From Daphnia carinata (taxonomy: Eukaryota; Arthropoda; Branchiopoda; Diplostraca; Daphniidae): 64,000 nucleotides of DNA. The first letter of the stretch is position 1; the number at the start of each line of letters is the position of its first letter. The stretch covers positions 8,712,424 to 8,776,423 of the forward strand of contig NC_081334.1 of assembly GCF_022539665.2 (NCBI RefSeq), given 5' to 3'. Below the pieces are notes generated by a model, which was not told the DNA's origin, searched no databases, and worked only from the letters and a program-made list of their open reading frames with translations. The translations under genes and the position numbers were made by a program. Below, piece by piece: positions 47,368 to 57,890 of the stretch.

Positions 47368-48373
47368 TCAAATTCCATGTTCCTACAAATTTTATATTTG
47401 TTTCCAAAATGTATTTCAACTTCCTATTCCGTGGAAGTTGGAATGTACAAAGGTTGCTGAAACCGTTACGTTCTATAAGGTTTGCCGAGCTCAAACAATG
47501 TTAGCGTATGTACGCTAGTTAATCTTTGATTATTTTTTCGGTAGCAATCTAATTTCGGATTATGTTAGTATTTATATATTGCTAATATCCCGTTAAATAA
47601 AGTTCATTTTTCACAATTTTTGTTTATTGAACTACTATCGCTTCTTCAAATATAATATAAGAAATAAATGTTTTTCGCACTTAGCCTTGTTCTGTGCACC
47701 TTTTTTGATCATTTCGCAAAACCCCAGTTCATCTCCCTTATAACTTCCCTTTGTCGATACTTATGCCATAGGTAAAGACCACTGATTCGTTGTGAATACG
47801 GAAATTGAATGAGTTCCGCGGGGCTTTTGTGGTTGCTGGGAACAAAGATATATTTCGAAGTAGGAAAATCGGCAACTATGCGGGATGAGAAGATAGCGCA
47901 AATATCCTTGGAATAAAAATTTGCCGTTTTTAACTCAAAATTATATTGATTCTGCATATGGCATGATATGCAAAATCCCATATTAGATTATAGTTTAAAT
48001 GATGCTTTTTTTTAGGCCCAAAAACGCCCTCGTAGCCCCATTTATAGTCGCGTACATGAGAGCCAAAGTAGCCCCATTTATTACTGGCCCTCTCGACTGT
48101 CCGGAAACTTTTGCCAGCTATTTTAAAGGGCCTTTCCCGTGAAAGAAAAATTCCCCCCAAGAAATCATGTATAAAACTAATCTTAAGGAAAAATTTCATT
48201 TTCAGAATCATCTATGTCCGATGATTAGTATATTTTTAAGAGTTTAAAGAAAAACCGGTTTTTCCATAAGCCGCTCTCGGCTGTCCGGAAACTTTCGGCA
48301 GGTACTGTATGTACCAGCCGTCCAATCGGTGGAGGAAAGACACAAGGAAATAAGTCCTTAACCACCCGTTCGG
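47368..48373. other. Intergenic, no recognised gene
   Basis: AT-rich, with an AATAAA at about 47596. Two minus-strand frames (47981-47709, 90 codons; 48211-47930, 93 codons) overlap and match nothing I know. A direct repeat containing CTGTCCGGAAACTTT occurs at 48098 and 48280, possibly ends of a small mobile element. Confidence 0.4.
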
Positions 48374-48799
48374 ATGACACGGATACAATCAGCGGAAGAG
48401 AAAAGCGAGTTGGAGTCAAAGAGGAAGCGGACTCAGCAAAGACTATTGGCTGAGGCCAAGGCTGAGCAAAAACTAAGTATCCATACAAATTCGGCTAAGA
48501 CTAAAGCTCCTATTCTTTCACAGGCACCTGTCAGTTGTACAGTGGTAGCGTCCGAACGAGTGGCTAAGACTAAAGCTCCCGGTCTTTCCCAAACAACTGC
48601 CAATCATACGGTGGTACTAGCCAAACCAGCGGCTAAGCGTAAGAGGACAGAGGAGGGCCCAGCAACTCTCCCTGTCGAGAAGCGTTTCAAGGATGGAAAG
48701 TCTACAAATTTAATGCGCCAGTTACCATCTCGAGAAAGGCCAAAGGACTTGAAGGGTAAGCGTAAGCGGGAAGAAAATACTCCAGGTCCCTCTTCCTGA
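48374..48799 (+). CDS. Small Lys/Arg-rich protein, unknown
   Basis: 141 codons, ATG to TGA. Not recognised. The N-terminus is Glu/Arg/Lys-rich (S-E-L-E-S-K-R-K-R-T), then there is an internal near-repeat A-K-T-K-A-P-I/G-L-S-Q with V-V at about 20-25-residue intervals, and basic patches resembling nuclear-localisation signals (A-K-R-K-R-T; K-G-K-R-K-R). Low complexity means it could be a chance frame or a repeat-derived exon. No neighbouring exon identified. Confidence 0.35.
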   Translation: MTRIQSAEEKSELESKRKRTQQRLLAEAKAEQKLSIHTNSAKTKAPILSQAPVSCTVVASERVAKTKAPGLSQTTANHTVVLAKPAAKRKRTEEGPATLPVEKRFKDGKSTNLMRQLPSRERPKDLKGKRKREENTPGPSS

Positions 48800-49460
48800 C
48801 GAGAAACGTTCCAGAACATGAAATTCCCCTTTACCCTAAATTAGTAGAAGCGTGTATTCCCAAAATTGTGTGCATGTCTGTGTGAATGTGTGCGTGCAAA
48901 TGTGTATATCTTTGGTATCAGTAATCTAGTCAAAATTCTTGTTGCGAATGATGTGTGTGTGTGTGAATGTTGTTTGTACGTATTCACAGTTTGGTTTTAG
49001 AACATGCACTGCTTTAAAACTCATACCAAAATTGTCTTTTCTTTTCTTTGCTGAATGGGATAAAGAATAAAAACAAATGGATTTGGTAACGGCATTATAG
49101 CTGTATTTGAGATTCCATTTATAAACCACACTTGTATGGAACGACTAGTTTATGCGTAAATATATGGCAGGGAAATACAAATTTGGTAGACAATGGGTAG
49201 CTTCAAGAGAACAATTGGTATATACAGTAGTAGGAAAGCGATAGGAAGAAAGGTAGTTCCCATTTGTTTCCCTTTCTGCATCACAAACAAAATATCACAC
49301 ATATAGACACTCATTCACTAACAGAGTAGCACAACAGTCGAGACGTGCAGAATGAGCGATGAGTTGTGGGCTATAAAAAAAGGGAGGAGTGGAGGATGGC
49401 GGAAGCCATAGTAGACGAGAGGCAAAGTGAAGCCGAGGAGGGAAAACCCGACTGATAGTG
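48800..49460. other. Intergenic, 3' flank of BTB gene
   Basis: No gene seen. A TG-rich run lies near 48870-48970. On the minus strand this would be the BTB-zinc-finger 3' UTR and beyond. Confidence 0.5.
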
Positions 49461-50552
49461 TTAAAAAGAGGAAGATAAAAACTCGGAAGAAGGCCTCGAG
49501 TGTATCCTCGCCATGTGGCGAATCACGTTGTTCTTGCGCGTAAAAGACAGTGGGCAGATGGGGCAGCGGAAACGCCCTGGCCTTCCGCACTCGAGTCGGG
49601 TGTGGCGGTCGCGGTTGTCGCGCCGGTTATAGCCGCGGGCGCAACAGACACAACGGTTCTTAGTAGCTTCTCCCTCGGATTCCACATCCACTTCCGATTT
49701 CTCGTTCTTTGAATCTTCCACCTGAACTTTAAGGTGAAAACGCAGAGAGAAAGAGAAAACAACAACGTGTCAGCCTCTTTCTCCTCGTGCTCTATGCTTC
49801 ATTCTCATCCTACCAGTTGGCGCCCTCCCAAGCCATGTAAACTCCTAGCTCATTTGCACTGACCCTCGTACAATACGCTTGCCTTGTGACTGGTTGAAAG
49901 AAAGAAATAGGGCAAAAGAGTGCCCTAATGTTGCAATGGAACGAGCTATTTTTCTATCGATTCAATAAGCTTACTATCATAACGGATGGAGAAAACGGGT
50001 AAAGGCAAATGTGAAGAAAAGGAGCCAATATCCAAAGAGCATGTCGGAGGCAAGGTTGTTGGGGAAATTATAGAAGAAATGAAAAGCGAGGAAAGCAATG
50101 GTTGGGTCACCATCAGCTAACCCTTTGATCTTTAAGGCCTCTGCTGTATTTAAAAATGCCGTTAGTTGATCCTGTGATACACTCACTTCTCCTCTGTACA
50201 TGCAGTCAACAAGTGCTTGCAGGTGATTGAACTTGACATCTTTTAGAAATACCTCAGCTTGTTTGTCCCAATGTAATGAAAGTAATTCCTGTTAACGAAA
50301 ACATTTATTAGTATGGTCAAATGAAATATCACAAATGATTAGCAGGCTATTAATAAAACTATTAAGTACCTGAAAGTAATTAGAACAGGGACATAAAACC
50401 AAACAATGCACTTGAATACACTTCCCTTCGGCAGCCAAGGTAACATCAACCAGGCTACCCTTTTGAAGAAGCGCATCCATCACAGACACTAGCATGCTGT
50501 GATGGTTGTTCCATCTTAAGCAGTATTCCTGCACCCCACTACTCTGTCCCAT
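49461..50552 (-). CDS. BTB-C2H2 zinc-finger transcription factor (lola/ttk type)
   Basis: Three-exon model. Exon 1, 50552-50370: ATG, then the arthropod BTB signature C-L-R-W-N-N-H-H-S, V-D-V-T-L-A and Y-F-Q. Exon 2, 50288-50111: L-H-W-D, D-C-M-Y-R-G-E-V, L-K-I-K-G-L-A-D, completing the BTB. Exon 3, 49726-49461: an acidic linker, then two C2H2-like fingers, C-x2-C...H-x4-C and C-P-x-C-P...H-x4-H, ending at TAA 49461. Donors GTAC and GTGA and acceptors ACAG and AAAG keep phase, giving about 208 aa. BTB dimerises and the paired fingers bind DNA in nuclear regulators of this family. It is short for the family, with a linker of about 20 residues where hundreds are common. Either a compact paralogue or one of several alternative 3' exons; the second intron is 384 bp. 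The acceptor for exon 3 was chosen because it alone keeps frame. Confidence 0.75.
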
Positions 50553-50834
50553 TTTGAAAAAAATATCCTGTAACTGCAATACAAACAAAAGAATTAAGCA
50601 ACTATTGTGTTTAAGGAATATGGACACATATTCCATTTCAGTTCAACATGATGAACTTTTTCAGTAGAACAGAGAAAACTTTACAAAACATAAAATGTCT
50701 ACACGGTGACATGTCGAAAACAATCAAAACGATGGTTATTTAAACACTTGTACAACAACAGTATCAATGCACGAAAGTAAACAACAGCAGACGTAACTAT
50801 AGCTGTAGCTAACACGAGAAACTGTCGATATACG

Positions 50835-51575
50835 TGCAACCAGAGTCATAGAAACCTGGTTGCTCTACGCTGTGTGTAGATGCTACAAGGGTTTGTGGTG
50901 ACTTGTGGTCCCGATTTCACCGATTTTGTGGGCGGAGCTGGCAGCGACAAAGAGCCATCTGTTGACTAGAATTAGAGATATCCTAACATCTTAAAGGAAA
51001 ACCCTAAAAAAACTACAAACTAAACATCAGTTAAAATGCCTAGTGGATAGCACCTCCGATTACAGTGCGGGAGACTCTAGTTCGAATCTAGTCGCTGTAA
51101 TTTCTTTTCTCAGTTTCCTAACGTATGCTGGCCACGCGTTGCGCCAAGTTCCACTTTCTACTGTTTTTCCACTCATTGCACTTCTGTACTAAAATTTTAT
51201 ATTACGTAATTTTATATTAGTATTATATCTATTAAGCCGCTGGCAATTAACTTATTTGCGCAAGAAGTATTGTGCGCTGATAGGCCGTTATTATAGTAGG
51301 CCATGCTTGAAAGACACGCTTGACTTGGCCATCCATTTACTCTAAGTCCAAACCGATGGAGTAAAGTACTAAAGTACTTCCCCTCGTTTGGCGGGTCTGC
51401 TATGATTGGCTGTCGAAATTTTGGCAGGACATAGCTCATTGGTTGGGGGCCATGTAGTACTCCACCAAAACCGCTAGGTTCGCTATTTAACTGCCAGAAT
51501 GGGACCACAAGTCACCACAAACCCTTGTAGCATTTACATATAGCGTAGAGCAACCAGGTTTCTATGACTCTGGTG
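50835..51575. mobile_element. Inverted-repeat element 1, about 740 bp
   Basis: Arms 50835-50912 and 51501-51575 are inverted copies about 77 bp long with a few mismatches (CCAGAGTCATAGAAACCTGG at the outer end, GACTTGTGGTCCC at the inner end). No transposase ORF inside; a tRNA-like segment lies at 51036. No clear target duplication, so MITE or fold-back is left open. Confidence 0.75.
51036..51145 (+). mobile_element. tRNA-like SINE fragment 1
   Basis: An A-box-like TGCCTAGTGGATAGCACC (51038-51055) and a B-box-like AGTTCGAATCT (51079-51089) sit at tRNA spacing, followed by a body with CCTAAC then CTGGCCACGCG. The same tRNA-like head and body words recur at 52286. The acceptor stem does not pair, so it is not a functional tRNA gene. 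Confidence 0.5.
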
Positions 51576-51727
51576 CAACATTGAAGCTCCTTTTTTTTAT
51601 TTTGGTGTAGATGTAATGTAGGTTATCATGGTGTACTAGCATGGTGTAACAACTCTCCATTTTAAGGCCTATCTCCAATGAAGCCTGTTTTCTGACAAGG
51701 TGGGTGTGGCCTAACTGAGGTTAGATA

Positions 51728-52197
51728 CAGACTTGCCGCGCCGATCAATTTTCCGATCGCGATCTCCGATCCGATCTTTTGAGTTTGATCGGATCGGGCG
51801 ATCCGATCAAACTGCGAAAGATCGGATCGGCGATCAAATTTTGCCGATCATTTTTAGCGATCATTTTTGTGCAGCATCTAACGGTAAAAATTTACACTGT
51901 TTCGCGAAAATAGCATTGGCTGTCACAGCGACAGTCACTGGCGGCCATTGAGGGTGAACACTAAACAGTTTCCTTCAATTGGCATTCGCATAAATAGCAG
52001 TGAAATAGAACCCTGCGGCTGAAAATCTACAGCTAGATGGCAAAAAGTTTGATCGCTAAAAACGATCGGATCGCGATCAATTTTTTGGGATCGCCGATCC
52101 GATCTCCGATCTTTTTCAAAAGATCGGATCGGCGATCAATTTTTTGATCGGAGATCGGATCGGCGATCAATTTTTGATCGCGATCGCGGCAAGTCTG
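51728..52197. mobile_element. Non-autonomous hAT-type MITE
   Basis: 470 bp with perfect 13-bp terminal inverted repeats CAGACTTGCCGCG and an exact 8-bp target duplication GTTAGATA (51720-51727, 52198-52205), the hAT hallmark. The subterminal regions are packed with GATCGGAT/CGGCGATC words in both orientations, which may be transposase-binding repeats. No ORF of transposase size. Confidence 0.9.
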
Positions 52198-52285
52198 GTT
52201 AGATATAGCCGACGCCACCATCGGAACCATTTAGAAGTACTGAGGAGATGTACTAGTATCGCGGTAGGACAGTAATTACAAATAC

Positions 52286-52392
52286 AGTGGTCTAATGGAT
52301 AGAATTGCAGTACGGGAGTCTCGAGTTCGAACCCAGTATAAATCTTCCTTTTTTCTCCTTTCCTAACATAAACTGGCCACGCGCGGCGCGTA
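52286..52392 (+). mobile_element. tRNA-like SINE fragment 2
   Basis: GTGGTCTAATGGATAGAAT (A-box-like, 52288-52306) and GAGTTCGAACCCAG (B-box-like), then CCTAACATAAACTGGCCACGCG. It shares head and body with fragment 1. The acceptor stem is unpaired, so a SINE relic is preferred over a tRNA gene. Confidence 0.5.
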
Positions 52393-52708
52393 CAAACAAC
52401 AAGTAAAAACAAGATTTTTTTCCACGTCTCCCACATTTTATACGAACTAAACATAAAAATACGATAATATAACTACACAAAGGTTAGAAGTTAATTTTGA
52501 TATGCAACAGGTAATGGGATAATGGGACACGTCCCCTTGTTTGGACTTAGAAAGTTTTTCAAGTAGGTGCAGCCTTTACCTTTTACTTCAATATCGGCCA
52601 CTAGGCGTCTCTGACAATATATAACCTAGACCCCAAACAGGCTTCAGCCGAGATAGGCCGTTATAACAAAGAGTTGTTACACCGTGCTAGTACACCATGG
52701 TGATATTA

Positions 52709-53086
52709 TTTCAATAATATTTCGAAAAAAAGGGGTGGAGACAAATCTTATAAATGGCAGCTACGCGAATTTCGCAAACTGGCAACGTTTAAGCAAAGCG
52801 TCACTCTTTGTCCTCACTCTTAACCCTATCGGCATTTTCACTTTGATTAGTGTTCTTGATACACTCGTGTTTGAGATTGGGATTGGGGACCAATTTCTTC
52901 CACGTGCTAGAAGCGTGGGCTTAAAGGTTCCGCTGAACATTTTGAGAAAGAACAAGATCGTGAGACGATGTAAGTTGTGAAACAATTGAATTAGATGACA
53001 CCGGACATTTTACAATTAGATTTATTGGCCGAACTGTGAGACATAATAAAGCAGATAATTGTGACAAAAACTGTGAAACTAAGAAG
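52709..53086. other. Upstream flank of POLR3B pseudogene
   Basis: No gene seen; a 98-codon plus-strand frame (52684-52980) crosses the inverted-repeat boundary and looks fortuitous. Confidence 0.5.
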
Positions 53087-56000
53087 ATGGGAGAATCACG
53101 CAGGGATGTTTATGGAGATCTTGAAAAATTATTAGAACCAATTAAAACTGTTGATGTAATTCTAATATTCTCTTAGTGACTGAGGAAGCTAATCTTTTGT
53201 CAAATTAACAGGAAAAATGGAAGTTGGTTCCGGCTTTTCTCAAGAACAAAGGGTTGGTTGAACAGCATATTGATTCGTACAATTACTTCATCAATGTGGA
53301 CATCAAGAAAATTATTAAACCAATGAAAAGGTAGTGAGCCATGCTGATCAAACATTCTACCTTAAGTACTTGGACATTCATGTTGGAAAACCAGATTCCA
53401 TAGAAGACGTGAACCATGTAATAATTTTTAAAAAATCCTTTAAAATATCAGCCTTTATTCCATATGCCGTTTGAATTAAATAGTCTCGGCTGACCACTCC
53501 TCATGAGTGTAGGTTAAGAGACATGACTTATTCAGCTCCAGTTACTGTTGATATCGAGAACACCAGGGGACAGCAAAGAGTTATATGCAATGGTATTTCT
53601 ATTGGAAGAATGCTCATCATGTTAAGGAGCTCAAACTGCACATTGACTGGTATTTCACCTGCAGAAATGGCAAAAAAGAATGAATGTCCATATGATTGTG
53701 GTGGTTATTTCATTGTTCGGGGAAATGAAAAGGTAAAAACAATTTTGGTAAAATGCTGTTTAGTCAAGCTTTTCACATCAGTCAATTTTAGGTGATCTTA
53801 ATTCAAGAACAAATGTCGAAAAATCGGATGATTGTTGAGCAAGATAGAAAAGGAAACATGTCATGTCAAGTAACCAGCAGCACGCACGGAACGAAAACGC
53901 GCACCAATGTGATCATGAATAAAGGAAAATACTATTTGAAGCAAAATAGTTTTCAGGATGTAATGTTGTGATGCGCTATTCTGTAAGCATAGGCTGACTT
54001 GTTTTCTTTCAAACACTTCAAGGATGTCCCTGTCGTCATAGTTTTTAAAGCTATGGGGATTTTGGCTGATCAAGAAATAGTCCAAATGATTGGCACTGAT
54101 GATCGTGTAATGACGGCATTTGCGCCTTCTTTAGAAGAATGTGTGCGCGCATCGATCTTTACTCAACAGCAAGCACTGAAGTATCCAATACATCTTCAAA
54201 ATTCTGTATATTTATGCACATAATAATCTTTTTGGAATGCCTACTGTAGGTATTTGGGCAACAAACTGCGCCAAAAGCGTTTTTTGGGGGGGTCCAAAGA
54301 AAACGCCTGTGGAAGAGGCTAGAGAGATGCTTGCCACCGCCGTGTTAGCCCACGTTCCGGTAAGGTTTTACGTTTTCATGGATGTGCAATGTCATAATTA
54401 TCATATTTGCATAGGTGGAAAATTTCAACTTTAAAGCTAAAGCGATGTATTTAGCTTTGATGATTCGCCAGGTCATTCAAGCCGAAAATGATCCAACGTC
54501 AGTTGACGACCGTGATTATTATGGCAACAAGCGCATGGAGTTAGCGGGTTCACTACTTTCCCTGTTGTTCGAAGATTTGTTCAAGCGGATGAATTTCGAA
54601 TTAAAGGCAATCGCGGACAAAAACATTCCCAAGGTTAAGGTGGCCCAGTTTGATGCAGTTAAACATATAAGGACCGATCATATAACTTTGGGGTTAGAAA
54701 ATGCCATTGCTACTGTAATACTCAATTTTCCCTTGGTTCGATCTTCAAAATCCGTAACTTTATTTTCCTTAGGGAAATTGGACGATTAAACGCTTCCGAA
54801 TGGATAGGCAAGGCGTCACACAAATGCTTTGCCGCTTGTCTTACATTTCTGGACTTGGGATGATGACTCGGGTTAATTCTCAATTCGAAAAGACACGCAA
54901 AGTATCTGGTCCCCGATCTCTCCAACCTTCTCAGTGGGGTGACAATACTTTCTCTTTGTTACCAAATGTCGTAGTTTTATATAATTTCAATTTTTAAAAA
55001 TTCTTTTGATAGGTATGTTGTGTCCGTCAGATACACCTGAAGGAGAGGTAAAACTAATTAGCTTTAAAACAAATGTGATTTGTGTTCCCCCGAAACGTAA
55101 AACAATTTAATATGGCCTTTATGGTGATATCATTTAGGGATGCGAGCTAGTAAAAAATCTGGCAGTGATGACTCATATTACGACGGAGGCAGAGGAAGAA
55201 CCCATCATCCGGATTGCACAGAATATGGGAGTTGAAGATATTAATCTATTCAGTGGGGAAGAGATCAGCGACCCGATTATATACACTGTTTTCCTCAACG
55301 GTTCTTTTAATTTTTATAGATGTCTCATTAATTACGATTGTTTTCACTGCATTATCTATTCGTATTTTAGGAAATATTCTAGGACTCGTCAAAGATTAGG
55401 AACGCTTGATCCGATATTTCAAACTGGCTCGCCGCCACGGCTACATCAACACCTTTGTTTCCATTTATCCCCATTTTTAACAAGAGCCGTTTACATCAGC
55501 TGCGATGGTGGTCGTCTATGCCGGTACAACATCTAGGTTATGAAGTTACCAATTTTGTATTGTTTGATTTCTCTAACCGTAGGCCATATATAATCGTCCG
55601 AAAACGAAAACCAGCTGTAATAGAAAGACATATGCAAGAACTGGCAGATGGCTTTCGGACATTTGAAGACTTCACTCATGACGGGCTGATAGAATTCTTG
55701 GATGTGAATGAAGAGAATGATAGGAACGTAGCTTTGTACGAGTCGGATATCACCGTAGAGACGACTCATCTTGAAATTGAGCCATTTACTTTGCTTGGCG
55801 TCTGTGCAGGATTAATTGCGTATCCTCATCACAACCAAAGTCCGCGAAATACTTACCAGTGCACCATGGGCAAACAGGCGATGGGTACCATCGCGTGCAA
55901 CCAACGAAACCGAATTGATTCTCTCCTCTAGAACTTGGTTTACCCACACAAACCAATGGTTAAGACACGCACGATTGAGCTCGTCAATTTCGAAAATATT

Positions 56001-56690
56001 CCAGCTGGCCAAAATGCTATGGTCGCCGTGATGAGCTATTCTGGATTCGATCTGCATTCCATCTCGCATGACAGTCGGTAAACTGATTGAACTTTTGGCT
56101 GGAAAAGCGGGGCCCATGGAAGTAAAGTTTCACTACGGTACCGCTTTTGGCGGATCTAAGGTGCGAATTTTAACAATCGTTTGGAATTTTTTCATGTCAT
56201 TGTTTTACAATAGGTCCAAGACGTTAGTGAAGAACTGATCAAACATGGATACAATTACCAGGTAAAGAGTGTGTGACTTCTGGAACAACAGGGGAGCAGC
56301 TTACAGCTTATATTTATTTTGGAACTGTACATCAGCAAACCGCGATCGTATTATAATTGTGTACGGATTTAATTTACTTAATAATTGTTAGGTATACTAT
56401 CAAAAGTTGAAGCTCATGGTGATGGATAAGATGCATGCGCGTTCGCGTGGACCACGAGCTGTCCTGACACGGCAGCCTACCGAAGGTCGTGCCCGCGATG
56501 GGGGCCTTCGCCTTGGTGAAATGGAACGTGATTGCCTCATCGCGTACGGATCTAGGTTTGCATAAATCGTCACTGACCATGGATATTATTAAAATTTTAC
56601 TGATCGTATTTTTCTTCCAGCATGCTAATCTTGGAGCGATTGATGATCTCGAGTGATGCATTTGATGTTGATGTTTGCAGATCGAATTCA
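53087..56690 (+). pseudogene. POLR3B: POLR3B (Pol III second-largest subunit) duplicated pseudogene
   Basis: The second-largest subunit of RNA polymerase III (RPC2) forms half of the catalytic cleft. About a dozen exons with GT-AG introns are traceable: 53087-53155, 53212-53417, 53484-53732, 53792-53959, 54023-54180, 54250-54359, 54415-54714, 54773-54938, 55013-55047, 55138-55300, about 55371-55519, 55583 onward. Diagnostic blocks: [60 protein letters not shown]. Lesions: a 1-nt loss near 53322, an extra T in a T6G7 run near 54286, TAG at about 55407, a frameshift near 55476, TAG near 55929. A deletion of roughly 260 codons (relative to the family) after M-S-Y-S-G-F-D joins directly to the [10 protein letters not shown] region at about 56050. 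Having introns, it is not retroposed. Confidence 0.9.
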
Positions 56691-57233
56691 GAATAGCTCA
56701 TCACGGCGACCATAGCATTTTGGCCAGCTGGAATATTTTCGAAATTGACGTGCTCAATCGTGCGTGTCTTAACCATTGGTTTGTGTGGGTAAACCAAGTT
56801 GTAGAGGAGAGAATCAATTCGATTTCGTTGGTTGCACGCGATGGTACCCATCGCCTGTGTGCCCATGGCGCACTGGTAAGTATTTCGCGGACTTTGGTTG
56901 TGATGAGGATACGGGATTAATCCTGCACAGACGCCAAGCAAAGTAAATGGCTCAATTTCAAGATGAGTCGTCTCTACGGTGATATCCGACTCGTACACAG
57001 CAATGTTGCTATCATTCTCTTCATTCACATCCAAGAATTCTATCAGCCCGTCATGAGTGAAGTCTTCAAATGACCGAAAGCCATTGCCAGTTCTTGCATG
57101 TCTTTCTATTACAGCTGGTTTTCCTTTTCGGACGATTATATATGGCCTACGGTTAGAGAAATCAAACAATACAAAATTGGTAACTTCATAACCTAGACTG
57201 TTGTACCGGCATAGACGACCACCGTCGCAGCTG
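56691..57233 (-). pseudogene. POLR3B: Inverted duplicate of POLR3B exon region
   Basis: Reverse-complement copy of 55497-56051: minus-strand reading gives C-D-G-G-R-L-C-R, the intron, [17 protein letters not shown] and V-M-S-Y-S. It has a Tyr codon where the plus copy has the TAG near 55929, so that nonsense change arose after, or was not copied by, the duplication. Short indels near the intron and at 57090 separate the copies. Confidence 0.9.
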
Positions 57234-57262
57234 GATTTTTTCATGTCATTGTTTTACAATAG

Positions 57263-57890
57263 GTCCAAGACGTTAGTGAAGAACTGATCAAGCATGGATA
57301 CAATTACCAGGGTAAAGAGTGTTTGACTTCTGGAACAACAGAGGAGCAGCTTACAGCTTATATTTATTTTGGACCTGTACATAAGCAAACCGCGATCGTA
57401 TTATAATTGTGTACGGATTTAATTTACTTAATAATTGTTAGGTATACCATGAAAAGTTGAAGCACATGGTGATGGATAAGATGCATGCGCGTTCGCGTGG
57501 ACCACGAGCTGTCCTGACACGGCAGTCTACCGAAGGTCGTGCCCGCGATGGGGGCCTTCGCCTTGGTGAAATGGAACGTGTTTGCCTCATCGCGTACGGA
57601 TCTAGGTTTGCATAAATCGTCACTGACCATGGATATTATTAAAATTTTACTGATCGTATTTTTCTTGTAGCATGCTAATCTTGGAGCGATTGATGATCTC
57701 GAGTGATGCGTTTGATGTTGATGTTTGCAATCAGTGTGGTCTCATGGGATATTTTGGTTGGTGTCACTATTGCAAATCAAGTGCTTCTGTTTCTACCATC
57801 CGTATTCCCTACGCTTGCAAGCTTCTCTTTCAAGAACTTCAAGCGATGAACATTGCTCCACGCCTCAAATTGGACAAGTATTTTGACTAA
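57263..57890 (+). pseudogene. POLR3B: POLR3B 3' exons, second copy, reading frame kept
   Basis: Exons 57263-57376, 57442-57605 and 57671-57890 with good splice sites and an open frame from V-Q-D-V-S-E-E-L to the stop at 57888. It contains [23 protein letters not shown] and the C-terminal zinc ribbon C-x2-C-G...C-x2-C (C-N-Q-C-G, C-H-Y-C). The tandem counterpart at 56182-56688 has a 1-nt deletion in Y-N-Y-Q and lacks the zinc ribbon. Cut off from a working 5' part by the inverted copy, it is unlikely to be expressed as a subunit. Confidence 0.85.

Larger units (their letters stand above)
51626..52708. mobile_element. Inverted-repeat element 2, interrupted by hAT MITE
   Basis: Arms 51626-51700 and 52632-52708 pair over about 75 bp at roughly 85% by eye (GGTGTACTAGCA then GTGTAACAACTCT; AGGCCTATCTC; AAGCCTGTTT). 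Inside are a hAT-type MITE and the second tRNA-like segment. Without the MITE it is about 600 bp. No ORF of note. Confidence 0.7.

Noticed and set aside
47196-47504. Overlapping Phe/Gly- and Lys-rich frames on both strands
   Set aside because: Products of the AAAAAGGCCC tandem repeat.
48374-48799. Histone H1-like or ribosomal protein
   Set aside because: Lys/Arg-rich, but no winged-helix or ribosomal motif; left as unknown.
51036-51145. Functional tRNA gene
   Set aside because: A and B boxes are present, but the acceptor stem and part of the T stem do not pair; better explained as a SINE head. The same holds for 52286-52392.
52684-52980. 98-codon plus-strand frame before POLR3B
   Set aside because: Crosses the arm of inverted-repeat element 2; no recognisable domain.
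53087-57890. RNA polymerase II second subunit (RPB2)
   Set aside because: First thought because of the shared fold, but blocks such as P-A-F-L-K-x-[11 protein letters not shown] and the end of the zinc ribbon fit the Pol III subunit, and the length between blocks fits POLR3B better.
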